A stretch of 64,000 bases of DNA from Mycolicibacterium sp. (GCF_016462545.1 NZ_JAEMTA010000001.1:320668-384667), one strand, 5' to 3'; shown: positions 43,508 to 51,862, numbered from the stretch's first letter. Program-made: numbers and translations. The notes: generated by a model not told the origin, from the sequence alone.

Positions 43508-44260
43508 CTACGCCCCGCCCGTCAACATGACGGTCTGGCCCGTCATGTACGACAGGTCATCGGACACCAGCGATACGACGGCGCGTCCGATGTCGGACTC
43601 GGGATCACCCATGCGGCGCAACGGAATCCGATCGACTTGTTTCTGGTAGGCCTCGGGACGGGCGTCGCGGAAGGCTTCGGCACTGGGGGACAGGGCGCTG
43701 GGCACGACCACGTTGACGCGAATCCCGTCCCGACCCCATTCCCGGGCTGCTACTCGGGACAGCCCGCGGATCGCCTCCTTCGCCATGGCGTAGGAGCCGA
43801 AGGTCGCGTTGCCTTCGATCGCCGTACTGGAGCCGAAGTTGACGATCGACCCTCCGCCGCGTGCGACGAGATGCGGGTAGGCGGCCTGCATTCCGTAGAA
43901 GGTCGCCAAGGTGCCCGTACGGTAGCTCAGCTCCAGGTCGGCATCGGTGGTGTCGACGAGCAATTTTTGGACGGCCGACTGTGCATTGTTGACTAGTGCA
44001 TCCAGTCCGCCGAATTCCGAGACTGCAGCGCTTATGGCCGCGTCCACGTCATCGCGTAGGGCGACGTCGCACCGAATGGCGGTCGCCGTGCCTCCAAGCT
44101 CGGTGACCTCGTGGGCAACGGCTTCGCACTTTGACAGCGTCCGGCCGGCCAGCAGGAGGCTGGCGCCCTCCCTTGCCAAGGCCAGTGCGATCCCGCGTCC
44201 GACGCCTTGGCCGGCGCCGGTGACGACTGCGACCCGCCCCGCCAACCTGTTACCTAGCAC
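43508..44260 (-). CDS. SDR family oxidoreductase
   Basis: The protein has 250 residues from the GTG at 44260, which has GGGAGG six bases upstream; a GTG at 44305 has no such signal. It has the cofactor loop TGAGQGVGRG, VNNAQ, Ser in NFGSSTAIEG, and the catalytic pair in SYAMAKEAI; the C-terminus is MTGQTVMLTGGA. It is a classical NAD(P)-dependent dehydrogenase or reductase. It heads a two-gene operon with the SnoaL-like protein; a TTACGGCGTAA palindrome lies about 50 bp upstream. Confidence 0.92.
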   Translation of the reverse strand: MLGNRLAGRVAVVTGAGQGVGRGIALALAREGASLLLAGRTLSKCEAVAHEVTELGGTATAIRCDVALRDDVDAAISAAVSEFGGLDALVNNAQSAVQKLLVDTTDADLELSYRTGTLATFYGMQAAYPHLVARGGGSIVNFGSSTAIEGNATFGSYAMAKEAIRGLSRVAAREWGRDGIRVNVVVPSALSPSAEAFRDARPEAYQKQVDRIPLRRMGDPESDIGRAVVSLVSDDLSYMTGQTVMLTGGA

Positions 44261-44311
44261 GACTGCCTCCCGCAATGTGGACGATGTGGAACCCGCCTCA
44301 TCCACGCTATC

Positions 44312-44322
44312 TTACGGCGTAA
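44312..44322. promoter_or_regulatory. WTACRNYGTAW regulon site 2
   Basis: TTACGGCGTAA is a perfect 11-bp palindrome (TTACG/CGTAA) 52 bp upstream of the SDR start at 44260. It matches the consensus fully. Confidence 0.6.
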
Positions 44323-44418
44323 AATCGAGAGTACATTCCAGGGGAATCGAGGCGTCGGCAGTCACACATACGCGTGCAATCGCCTGCAGTGGAGGGCGTT
44401 TCGGCGCGGAGCTCGAGG

Positions 44419-45060
44419 CTAGCCTCCGCCGGCAGTCAGTCGCACTCGGAGTCCGTCGATGATGGTGTCCACGCCGAAGCTGAAGAAGTCGCGACCGCCG
44501 AGTCCGGGAATGAGCGGCATGAGGCGTGCGAGCGTGTCGTCCATCTCCTCGGGCTCCTCCCAGTCTGCGCGCATCACCACCTGATAGCGCCCGAACAGGT
44601 ACGTATGAATCATCGCGTAGCCCAGCACGACGTCCTTGTCGGAGAATCCCGCGTCGAGCAGGATCGCCATGATGCCGTGGATGAGCCGTCTGTCCGTGCT
44701 CTGCATGCGTGCAAAGAGGATCTCTGCGATTCCGGGGTGCTGCCGCAACCGGGCATCGATGGCCTCGACGACCGCGCGGAGGCGGTCTTCCCAGGAACCG
44801 GATTCGGCTGCGGGCAGCTCTACTTCCGAAAGCACTTCGCGGGCAACGAGATCCAGCAGCTGCTGCTTGTCGGCGACGTACCAGTACGGGGCCATGGCGG
44901 ACCGCCCGAGTTCTCGGGACAGCCGTCGCATCGACAGCGCCTCGAGCCCTTCACTACGAATGACCTCGAGTGCCGCGTCGACGATCTCCTTCTCGGTCAG
45001 GTTCGGCGGTTTTCCGCGCTTGGCCGGCGTCGACGGGGAGGTCGCCGCGCTGCGAGGCAT
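44419..45060 (-). CDS. TetR family transcriptional regulator
   Basis: The 213-residue protein has an HTH at about residues 22-70: EIVDAALEVIRSEGLEALSMRRLSRELGR, then APYWYVADKQQLLDLVAREV. The C-terminal domain with DRLRAVVEAIDARLRQHPGIAEI resembles the TetR-class C-terminal domain. It lies 71 bp downstream of the acyl-CoA dehydrogenase on the same strand and is possibly co-transcribed with it. It is one candidate for the protein that binds the WTACRNYGTAW sites. Confidence 0.92.
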   Translation of the reverse strand: MPRSAATSPSTPAKRGKPPNLTEKEIVDAALEVIRSEGLEALSMRRLSRELGRSAMAPYWYVADKQQLLDLVAREVLSEVELPAAESGSWEDRLRAVVEAIDARLRQHPGIAEILFARMQSTDRRLIHGIMAILLDAGFSDKDVVLGYAMIHTYLFGRYQVVMRADWEEPEEMDDTLARLMPLIPGLGGRDFFSFGVDTIIDGLRVRLTAGGG

Positions 45061-45131
45061 GGTCGGGCTCCGTTTCGTCGCGCGTGAGTCAGGGGGCTCA
45101 TCGTAGCGCGGCGTCAGCGTCAGATCGGGGC

Positions 45132-46451
45132 TTAGATCCCGAGGCGTTCGAGTAGGCGCTCGTGCGACAGTGCGGGACCGCCGAATAGCAGGCTCCCCGA
45201 CAGCGCCCTACGGAGGATGGCATCGGTCTCATCCGAGGGGCCTAGGAGCTCCGCGGCGGCGGTGGCCGCTCGCAGGGCCGCGGCGGAGCAGCCGACATGA
45301 GCGGCCGCCGCGGCAGCAGAGGCGTGCGCAGAGCCCGCGGCATCCTCGGCCAGGGCGCGGCGCCATAGCGCTGCGGCAGCCATGTGGTCCAGCGTCACCC
45401 CGGCAACTCTGAACTCCGAGGCCGGGGCGTCGGGCAGATCGGCGGACTGCTGGGAGAGCAAGGTCATCGCCCTTTCGATCAAGCCCACCTGTTCGGCAGC
45501 GAGAGCCGTGGTGGCGAGATCGATTGCCCTCAGCATCAACCGCCCCCCGGCGCCCTCGGTGCCCAGAAGGGTCGCGGGCGTGCCCGAGAGCTCGATCTGT
45601 GCCAGTGGCCTGGTTGGATCGATCACGTCCAGGGGGGTGACGGTCAGTCCCGGTGCTGAACCCTCGGTTGCGAACAACGATGGTCCCGCCGTCGACCGCG
45701 CGATCACCAGGTAGACGTCGGCGTCCTCGGTGGCGGGGACGAACTGCTTGACGCCGGTGAGCTGCCAGCCCTCGGCGGTCTCGGCAGCGCGGGTCTTGAC
45801 CATCGCCGGGTCCCAGGACCCCGTCTGCTCGGCCGCTGCCAGCGTGGCCGAAAGTCGGCCCGAAACAAGGGCTTCCGCGTATTCGCCGGCAACCGTCGAC
45901 TCACCGATCACGGCTCGAAGCGTCTGCCAAGCCAGCCCGATGTTTCCGAAGAAGGGTGAGTCGCTCAATGAGTGGCCGTATCCGCGCATGGCCCGACCCA
46001 GGCCGTCTGCGCCGTCGGTGGCCACCAGACCCAACCACTCGGTCTCGGCAGGGTAGTCGACCTCACGGGTGTGTTCGGTGACGTACTCCGATGCCGTTGC
46101 GCGGACGTCCGCGAACGAGCTGGCCGCGGTGCGATCGAATCGGGCGGGATCGACCGCGTCGGCGAGGAAGCCGGAGCGGAGCGGATTACCGGTGTCTGCG
46201 ACGAGTTTCGGTCCCAATACGGTGGCGACGAAACGCGCCGCCGACGAGTGAGCGCGTGCTCTTAGCGTGTCGATCCGCGCGGCGTTCCGATCCGGTGGCG
46301 CCGCACGGACGGCGCCGAGCTCGACCAGCAGGATGGCCAGATCGCGACGAAGGGCCCGGTCGTCCCAGGTCCAGGTGGACCGCATCAGAGCGGACAACGT
46401 GTCGGCCGTCAGCAGCTCGTCGAATGCGACCTGCGTGGTTGGAGAGTTCAT
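45132..46451 (-). CDS. Acyl-CoA dehydrogenase-like protein with N-terminal extension
   Basis: The 439-residue protein has about 95 residues of helical extension before an ACAD-like body (SATLAAAEQTGSWDPAMVKTRA, EGWQLTGVKQFVPATEDADVYLVIA). The C-terminal helical domain is Ala-rich and divergent; no clear catalytic Glu or FAD Arg motif is seen. It could be a structural subunit of a heteromeric ACAD. It is divergent from the amidohydrolase gene, with a TTACAGTGTAA palindrome between them. Confidence 0.85.
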   Translation of the reverse strand: MNSPTTQVAFDELLTADTLSALMRSTWTWDDRALRRDLAILLVELGAVRAAPPDRNAARIDTLRARAHSSAARFVATVLGPKLVADTGNPLRSGFLADAVDPARFDRTAASSFADVRATASEYVTEHTREVDYPAETEWLGLVATDGADGLGRAMRGYGHSLSDSPFFGNIGLAWQTLRAVIGESTVAGEYAEALVSGRLSATLAAAEQTGSWDPAMVKTRAAETAEGWQLTGVKQFVPATEDADVYLVIARSTAGPSLFATEGSAPGLTVTPLDVIDPTRPLAQIELSGTPATLLGTEGAGGRLMLRAIDLATTALAAEQVGLIERAMTLLSQQSADLPDAPASEFRVAGVTLDHMAAAALWRRALAEDAAGSAHASAAAAAAHVGCSAAALRAATAAAELLGPSDETDAILRRALSGSLLFGGPALSHERLLERLGI

Positions 46452-46517
46452 CGCCGGGACCTCCTCGGTGTCATGTGTAGCGCCACGGTTCGCTGAACCC
46501 GTGTACGTGCCTCAACG

Positions 46518-46528
46518 TTACAGTGTAA
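46518..46528. promoter_or_regulatory. WTACRNYGTAW regulon site 3
   Basis: TTACAGTGTAA is a perfect 11-bp palindrome between divergent starts at 46451 (acyl-CoA dehydrogenase) and 46583 (amidohydrolase), roughly midway. It matches the consensus fully. Confidence 0.6.
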
Positions 46529-46582
46529 ACTCGTAAGCCAAGCCCCGTGGCAGGGGACCTCTCACTCGAAGGAGGGCCGACC

Positions 46583-47722
46583 GTGACGCAAGCTCAGGAA
46601 CGCCGCACCGATGCCGGTACGTCCGCCGCAGAACAGAAGAAGATCTGGGCGCACTCAGGCGATTCGCACGCCATGGAACCCGAGGATCTCTGGACGTCCC
46701 GGTTGCCGAAGAACCTGGCGGATCGAGCGCCCCGCACGGAGCGCGGCGAGAAGTACGAGTTGATCTTCGTCGACGGCAAGCAGAAGAGTCGCCAGCTCAA
46801 CGACTTCATGGACGCGATGCGTCCGCCCGGCTTCAAGGACCTCGCGATTCGACTCCAAGACCTCGATCAGGAGGGGGTCTGGAGTCAGTTGGCGTTCCCC
46901 TCGACCGGATTCTGGATGTGCGACATCGAGGACCCAATCTTGTCGCAGGCCTGCAACCGGGCCTGGAACGAGTGGGCCATCGACGATCTGATGGCCAAGC
47001 AGGACCGCATCTTCACACCTGCCTGCGTTCCCCTCGTCGATCCGAAGGATGCCGCGGCCGAGTTGGAATGGGCTGCCGGCCGCGGCTTCCAGTCGATCTT
47101 CCTGCCCTGCACCATGCCCGCCAACAAGGACTGGGGGCTCGACATCTGGGAGCCGCTGTGGGCAGCCGCCGCGGAGTGCAACATGAGGTTGGCCTTCCAC
47201 ATCGGCACCGGTGGCGAGACCGTCGTCTACCGCGGCCCGGGTGGCGCGGTAGTGAACTACATGGAGACGACCTACCCGGGCATGCGTGTCGTGACCCATC
47301 TGGTGGCCAGTGGTGCATTGGACCGCTATCCCGAGCTGAAGGTACTGATTGCCGAGGGTGGCGCGGGATGGGTTCCCGCAGTGGGCGATCGGATGGACGA
47401 GGCGTATCGCCAGCACGGCATGTTCGTGCGGCCCCGGCTGAGCAGGCTGCCCAGCGAGATCGTCCGCAGCCAGGTCTACGCGTCGTTCCAGCACGACGTC
47501 AGCGCCGTACAGATCATCGAGGACACCGGCTACGACAACGTGCTGTGGGGTGACGACTACCCGCACCTCGAGGGTACGTACGGCCACACGCAGCAGACGC
47601 TGCACGACCTGTTCGACCACGTCGACCCCCGCATCCAGGACCGGGTGTTGCGCGGCACCTTCGAGGAACTCTTCACGGTGCCGACCATGGCCGACGACAA
47701 GAGGGTCGATCTCAACCGGTAA
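46583..47722 (+). CDS. Amidohydrolase family metal-dependent hydrolase
   Basis: The protein has 379 residues from the GTG at 46583 (CGAAGGAGGG upstream). It is of the amidohydrolase-2 TIM-barrel family: SGDSHAMEPEDLW near residue 30, ARGFQSIFLP-like strand (GRGFQSIFLPCTMP), LAFHIGTGGETV, THLVASGALDRYPELKVLIAEGGAGW and VLWGDDYPHLEGTYGHT. The first metal motif HxH reads DSH only, as in some decarboxylase-like members. It may hydrolyse a ring C-C bond or decarboxylate. A perfect 17-bp hairpin terminator follows. Confidence 0.9.
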   Translation: MTQAQERRTDAGTSAAEQKKIWAHSGDSHAMEPEDLWTSRLPKNLADRAPRTERGEKYELIFVDGKQKSRQLNDFMDAMRPPGFKDLAIRLQDLDQEGVWSQLAFPSTGFWMCDIEDPILSQACNRAWNEWAIDDLMAKQDRIFTPACVPLVDPKDAAAELEWAAGRGFQSIFLPCTMPANKDWGLDIWEPLWAAAAECNMRLAFHIGTGGETVVYRGPGGAVVNYMETTYPGMRVVTHLVASGALDRYPELKVLIAEGGAGWVPAVGDRMDEAYRQHGMFVRPRLSRLPSEIVRSQVYASFQHDVSAVQIIEDTGYDNVLWGDDYPHLEGTYGHTQQTLHDLFDHVDPRIQDRVLRGTFEELFTVPTMADDKRVDLNR

Positions 47723-47749
47723 CCCGTTCAACGCCTTCGGGCCGGTGCC

Positions 47750-47788
47750 ACTCTGGCGACGCAAACGTGAAGTTTGCGTCGCCAGAGT
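47750..47788 (+). terminator. Perfect 17-bp hairpin terminator
   Basis: The left arm 47750-47766 and right arm 47772-47788 pair perfectly over 17 bp around a GTGAA loop, followed by CATTTT. It isolates the amidohydrolase from the TetR operon downstream. Confidence 0.85.
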
Positions 47789-47821
47789 CATTTTCGCGTC
47801 ACTAGAAGTCGCGGATAGTGC

Positions 47822-47861
47822 TTGACCATCAAGATGAACAACGTTTACTATACGGCGTATG
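47822..47861 (+). promoter_or_regulatory. Promoter with overlapping regulon site 4, apparently leaderless
   Basis: TTGACC (47822-47827), an 18-base spacer and TACTAT (47846-47851) form a good promoter. The start of transcription would fall at about 47858-47859, the A of the TetR ATG, so the mRNA would be leaderless; no Shine-Dalgarno is present. The palindrome ATACGGCGTAT (47850-47860, ATACG/CGTAT) overlaps the -10 and the start codon and matches WTACRNYGTAW. Confidence 0.6.
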
Positions 47862-48455
47862 GCTGGACGACCGAAAGTGCGCGACGAGCGCCTCGATGAG
47901 GCCGCGATCGTCAGCGCCGCCCTGAATATTGCGCAGCGCGATATGGCCGCCCTGACGATGCGGTCGGTCAGCGACGAGCTTCACGTCTCCGTGGGGGCGT
48001 TGTACAAGCACGTGGCCGGCCGTGAGGCCTTGATCGGGTTGGTCGTCGAGAAGATCCTGAGCCAGGCGCCGCCCGTCTCGCCCGAGGTAGGCGACGGATG
48101 GTTGGCACTGAGGGCACAGGTCCTCGGCCTCCAAGCGCTCGTCGATCTGTACCCCGGGCTGGACCAGATCGTCATCGAGCATTCGCCAAACTCACCAACT
48201 GCCAACGAACTTCGCCGCGAAGGCATCGCGGCGCTGCAAGCGGAGGGGCTCACCCTCGAGGAGGCGGTGGGCGTATATCGCGCTGTCACGTACCTCTGGT
48301 TGGGCGCCCGGGTCGCAGTTCGAGGACGGGCCCGCAACGACGCCGACATCGACACCTTCGCCTTGGCGCTCGACGTACTCCTCGCTGGTCTCAAAGAGCA
48401 CATTGCCGAAGGTCGGGACAACGTCGCCGCAACGATGAAAGAGGTAGGACCATGA
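47859..48455 (+). CDS. TetR family regulator heading the membrane-protein operon
   Basis: The 198-residue protein has an HTH at about residues 13-56: AAIVSAALNIAQRDMAALTMRSVSDELHVSVGALYKHVAGREALIG. The C-terminal domain resembles TetR C-terminal dimerisation/ligand domains. Its ATG lies within a palindromic site and appears leaderless, which suggests autorepression. It is translationally coupled (ATGA) to a 34-residue membrane protein and leads an operon that continues to 52800. It is the best candidate regulator for the WTACRNYGTAW sites. Confidence 0.93.
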   Translation: MAGRPKVRDERLDEAAIVSAALNIAQRDMAALTMRSVSDELHVSVGALYKHVAGREALIGLVVEKILSQAPPVSPEVGDGWLALRAQVLGLQALVDLYPGLDQIVIEHSPNSPTANELRREGIAALQAEGLTLEEAVGVYRAVTYLWLGARVAVRGRARNDADIDTFALALDVLLAGLKEHIAEGRDNVAATMKEVGP

Positions 48456-48556
48456 ATTCTCGAATGGCCGGTGTCATCGGCTTCTTCATCCTCGCGGGCC
48501 TGTGGGCAGCCACGATCCTGACGATTCAAGCCATGCAAACCCTCAACCACGGATAG
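48452..48556 (+). CDS. 34-residue single-pass membrane microprotein
   Basis: The ATG at 48452 overlaps the TetR stop (ATGA) and has AGAGGTAGG upstream. The product has 34 residues: a short polar start (MNSRMAG), one hydrophobic helix (VIGFFILAGLWAATILTIQ) and a polar end (AMQTLNHG). The coupling, ribosome-binding site and clean helix support a real gene despite its size. It is followed after 9 bp by an 82-residue membrane protein. It could be a small subunit of a membrane complex; no family is recognised. Confidence 0.75.
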   Translation: MNSRMAGVIGFFILAGLWAATILTIQAMQTLNHG

Positions 48557-48565
48557 GGGCAGATC

Positions 48566-48814
48566 GTGCACGATGTACTCATCCTGACCGGGATGGTGGT
48601 CGCCGACATCGCGATTCTCGCGGCGTGGTGGTTCCTGGGCAGCCGCCTCGTACCCGCTGAGCAGGCGCCGGCGTCGGCCAACGCCGAGACCGAGCGAGGC
48701 GTGCCCTTGATGCACAAGATCCTGACCTACGTGTGCTTCTTCCTGCTCGCAGGTCTCATCATCGAATGCGTGGCAATGTTCCCGGCGATACTAGTGAGGT
48801 TCGGATGGTCATAA
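48566..48814 (+). CDS. 82-residue two-helix membrane protein, unknown family
   Basis: The GTG start at 48566 follows GGATAGGGG. Two hydrophobic segments (about residues 4-26, LILTGMVVADIAILAAWWFL; and 50-78, KILTYVCFFLLAGLIIECVA) flank an acidic loop (EQAPASANAETERG). The product is a small integral membrane protein. Its 3' end overlaps the next gene by 10 bp. Together with the genes on both sides it may form a hetero-oligomeric membrane complex; this is inference from gene order. Confidence 0.8.
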   Translation: MHDVLILTGMVVADIAILAAWWFLGSRLVPAEQAPASANAETERGVPLMHKILTYVCFFLLAGLIIECVAMFPAILVRFGWS

Positions 48815-49497
48815 GGGAACCAGCAAGCCAGGAAGCGTCGACACCCGTTGTCGTAGAAACGAAGTCGCGGTGGGTCGAGCCCGCCGATGGCTGGCTGGCC
48901 GCGGGCATCCTCAGCTGCGGAACCATGTTGCTCGGGCCCTTCGGGGCCATCCCGCTGATCATCGGACTGGTCAAGTTGTGGCGGTCGGTCAAGGCGGGCA
49001 CAAACGTCCGGCCATGGGCCGCCACCGTCATCGGCACGTTCTGCATGATCGACGGGATGATCAACTTCCTGCCATGGTCGTTGGACACCTTCGCGCACAA
49101 CACGGTGCTGGGCGAAACCTTCATCACCGGCTACGGGCGCTTCTTCGACGGCGCATTCTTCATCGACTACAACAGCTCCGCACTTGGCGGCGTCGCAGAC
49201 GATCAAGAGAAGATGTGGCAGTACCTGGCGGTGTTCATCCTGATGCCAATGCGCGTGGTGGCGGCGTGGGCATTCCTGCAGATGAAGACCTGGGGTCTGC
49301 ACTTCATGAAGATCTCCGGCTGGCTCTATCTGTTCCTCTGGGTCGGCTACACCATGGCCATGAGCCAGAACTTCTCCGAGCGGATGGCGACGTCCGAATT
49401 CGGCATGGGCTGGTGGTTGTTCAACCTCTTCTACCTGTCGCCGATGTTCGTCCTGCCCTACCTCTATACCGTCGACAAAACGAAGTGGAACCAGTGA
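48805..49497 (+). CDS. 230-residue polytopic membrane protein, unknown family
   Basis: From the ATG at 48805 (GTGAGG upstream) the protein has about five hydrophobic segments near residues 29-52, 70-95, 138-162, 168-188 and 200-222. Conserved-looking polar patches include MIDGMINFLPW, GYGRFFDGAFFIDYNSS and a charged DDQEKMW before helix three. I looked for PmoC/AmoC, EXPERA and desaturase His-box patterns and found no clear match. The stop is one base before the GTG of the SDR gene. It is probably the main subunit of an undescribed membrane unit. Confidence 0.82.
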   Translation: MVIREPASQEASTPVVVETKSRWVEPADGWLAAGILSCGTMLLGPFGAIPLIIGLVKLWRSVKAGTNVRPWAATVIGTFCMIDGMINFLPWSLDTFAHNTVLGETFITGYGRFFDGAFFIDYNSSALGGVADDQEKMWQYLAVFILMPMRVVAAWAFLQMKTWGLHFMKISGWLYLFLWVGYTMAMSQNFSERMATSEFGMGWWLFNLFYLSPMFVLPYLYTVDKTKWNQ

Positions 49498-49498
49498 T

Positions 49499-50386
49499 GT
49501 GACCACGCCCGTCCGAGGTTTGGGCGGCCGCGTCGCCCTGATCACCGGCGCCGGACGCGGGATCGGCGCCGCTCACGCTGTCGCGTTCGCCGCCGCCGGT
49601 GCGACCGTGGTGGTCAACGACACCGGGGTGGATCTCGACGGTGCTGACCCGGATCCCCTTGTCGCGGAGCGATTGGCCGCCTCGATTCGGGCCGCCGGTG
49701 GACACGCCCTCCCGGACGTGTCTGACGTCTCCGACTTCGCGGGGGCCGCGGCGGTGGTCCAGCGCGCCGTCGACGAATTCGGCCGGCTCGACATTCTGGT
49801 GAACAACGCCGGCATCATCAGCACGACAACGGATGTGGCAGCGCTCTCCGAGGCGGAGCTGCGGCGCACGCTGGACGTGCACGTGGTCGGCACCATCGGG
49901 ACCATCCGCGCCGCGTTCCCGATCATGGCCGCTCAGCGATATGGATGCATCATCAACACGACGTCCGAGGCGGCGCTGTCCACGAGCATGGCGACGGGGA
50001 TGGCCTACGCCGCCGCCAAGTCCTCGGTGTGGGGAATCACGATGGCCGCGGCGAGGCAGGGGGCAGAGTGCGGCATCACGGTCAATGCGCTCTCTCCCGG
50101 CGCACTGACCCGGATGTCGAAACCCTTCCTCGCAGAGGCAGGGATGCCCTCTGGCTTGGATCTCTCACCCGAACAGATCGCGCGTGTCGCCGTTGCACTG
50201 TGCAGCGCGGATTCTCGACACGTCACGGGCAAGGTCATTCACACGGCCGCAGGCTTCGTGCGCGAGTACGTCATGACCCGCGTTGATGATTCGGACTTGG
50301 TCAACGATGTAATGAGCCTGTTGGCGCAAGCCGAGATGAGAAGGACTGGCGCAACACCATATTTGGGCGTGCACTCGACGAGATGA
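49499..50386 (+). CDS. SDR family oxidoreductase
   Basis: The 295-residue protein has a GTG start directly after the membrane-protein stop. It has the cofactor loop TGAGRGIGAAHA with VVVNDTGVDLDG, VNNAGIISTT, Ser in NTTSEAALS, and the catalytic pair in AYAAAKSSV. The long loop after strand two and an extended C-terminus (about 40 residues past the usual end) resemble the dehydrogenase part of multifunctional enzyme type 2. It would oxidise a hydroxyl of a hydrophobic substrate or acyl-CoA. Confidence 0.92.
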   Translation: MTTPVRGLGGRVALITGAGRGIGAAHAVAFAAAGATVVVNDTGVDLDGADPDPLVAERLAASIRAAGGHALPDVSDVSDFAGAAAVVQRAVDEFGRLDILVNNAGIISTTTDVAALSEAELRRTLDVHVVGTIGTIRAAFPIMAAQRYGCIINTTSEAALSTSMATGMAYAAAKSSVWGITMAAARQGAECGITVNALSPGALTRMSKPFLAEAGMPSGLDLSPEQIARVAVALCSADSRHVTGKVIHTAAGFVREYVMTRVDDSDLVNDVMSLLAQAEMRRTGATPYLGVHSTR

Positions 50387-50432
50387 TCGCCGGTTTGCGT
50401 CAATCACTCACAACCGATCGAGGAGATCTTCC

Positions 50433-50894
50433 ATGAATGCCGACGATTGCTTCGCCGTCCAACAACTGGCGGTGATGTACGCCGACTGCGTGAGTCGGGG
50501 CGACGTTACCGCGGCGGTGCAGGTCTACGCGCCGGATGGCCGCCTCGAGACACCGACCACCGAACCGGCGGTCGGACGCGCCGCCATCGAGGCGACCATC
50601 TCGTCGACGGTGGCGACCCTCGAAATGGTCTTCCAAACGGTGCACGTCGGGCTCGTTCAGGTGGAAGGTGACCGTGCGCAGGCACGCACCCCCATCACGG
50701 AATGGGCACGCCGTGAACGGGACTCCCAACCCTTCCTCTTCCTCGGCTGGTATGAGGATGAGGCCGTGCGGCTGGCCGAGGGGTGGCGCTTCGCGCGTCG
50801 CAGGCTCATACCTCGGACGTTTGCCCGGCCCGACTTCCTCAACGGCGCGCTGCAACCGGTGGGCGCCTTGAATCTGGAGTTCGCGACCCGATGA
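50433..50894 (+). CDS. SnoaL-like (NTF2 fold) protein
   Basis: The 153-residue protein has the N-terminal NADDCFAVQQLAVMYADCVSRGDVTAAVQVYAPDGRLE typical of SnoaL-4 domains and the C-terminal EGWRFARRRLIPR. ATG start behind ATCGAGGAG. It overlaps the LLM gene by 4 bp (ATGA). SnoaL-like proteins in such operons act as isomerases, dehydratases or accessory proteins; the active residues cannot be assigned here. Confidence 0.88.
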   Translation: MNADDCFAVQQLAVMYADCVSRGDVTAAVQVYAPDGRLETPTTEPAVGRAAIEATISSTVATLEMVFQTVHVGLVQVEGDRAQARTPITEWARRERDSQPFLFLGWYEDEAVRLAEGWRFARRRLIPRTFARPDFLNGALQPVGALNLEFATR

Positions 50895-51862
50895 AGGTCG
50901 GGCTGTACTTCGACCTCCGCAATCCGCCCGGTTGGCACCAGGAGTGGCAGCGACTGTACGGGTTCACCCTCGAAGTCTGCGAGGAAGCCGATCGTCTGGG
51001 GATCGGGTCGCTCTGGTTCTCCGAACATCACTTGTTCAGTGACGGGTACCTGAACCAGCCGCTGACGTTCGCGGCCGCGGCCGCTGCCCGCACCACGCAG
51101 ACACGGCTCGGCACCGCGGTGATGGTGGCCCCGATCCGTCGGGCCGCCCAGATCGCCGAGGAGGCAACGGTCGTCGACCTCGTCAGCGGCGGGCGACTGG
51201 ATCTGGGGCTGGGCACCGGCTACCGCAAACCGGAGTTCGACCTCTACGAGGAGTCGCTGATCGGTCGTTACGACCGCACCGACGCCAGGGTTCGCGAGAT
51301 GCGGGCGCTCTGGGCGTCTGGAACGCTCACGCCCCCGCCGGTGCAGGATTCGGTGCCGATCTGGCTCGGCTACCAGGGCCCCAAGGGTGCGCGCCGGGCC
51401 GGGGTGCTGGGTGAGGGTCTGCTGTCTGTCAACCGGGACCTGCTCGAGCCCTACCGGGAAGGGCTGATCGCCGGTGGCCACGACCCGGCGTCGGCGCGGA
51501 TGGCAGGTGCGCTGAGCGCGTTCGTGACCGACGATCCAGAGCGGGACTGGCCGATCGTCTCGAAACACGTCTCGTGGCAGGCAGACTCGTATCGCGCCCA
51601 CATGGTGGACGGTACCGATCAGCCGCCGCCGAAGCCGGTCGACGCGGAACGGATCCGAAGCAAGGGCCTGACAACTGGGTTTCATGGCCTTCTGGTCGAC
51701 ACTCCGCAGAATGTGGCGACGCAGGTGCGTGACGTCACCGAGGGTCTTCCCGTGGAGACGGTGTTCTTCTGGGTGTCCATCGCCGGAATGCCCGAGGAGA
51801 TGGTGATGCGCCACATGCAGATCATCTGTACCGACCTGGCCCCGCTGTTGGCGGACTCGTGA
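50891..51862 (+). CDS. LLM class flavin-dependent oxidoreductase
   Basis: The protein has 323 residues from the ATG at 50891, overlapping the SnoaL stop. Luciferase-like features are MKVGLYFDLRNPPGW, EADRLGIGSLWFSEHHLFSDGY, TRLGTAVMVAPIRRAAQIAEEATVVDLVSGGRLDLGLGTGY and PIWLGYQGPKGARRAGVLGEG. It is likely a flavin (FMN or F420) dependent monooxygenase or dehydrogenase. It is coupled to the next gene by a GTGA overlap. Confidence 0.92.
   Translation: MKVGLYFDLRNPPGWHQEWQRLYGFTLEVCEEADRLGIGSLWFSEHHLFSDGYLNQPLTFAAAAAARTTQTRLGTAVMVAPIRRAAQIAEEATVVDLVSGGRLDLGLGTGYRKPEFDLYEESLIGRYDRTDARVREMRALWASGTLTPPPVQDSVPIWLGYQGPKGARRAGVLGEGLLSVNRDLLEPYREGLIAGGHDPASARMAGALSAFVTDDPERDWPIVSKHVSWQADSYRAHMVDGTDQPPPKPVDAERIRSKGLTTGFHGLLVDTPQNVATQVRDVTEGLPVETVFFWVSIAGMPEEMVMRHMQIICTDLAPLLADS

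Noticed and set aside
48805-49497. The 230-aa membrane protein as a PmoC/AmoC-like subunit
   Set aside because: Size and small membrane neighbours suggested a hydrocarbon monooxygenase, but I could not find the conserved metal-binding Asp/His pattern.
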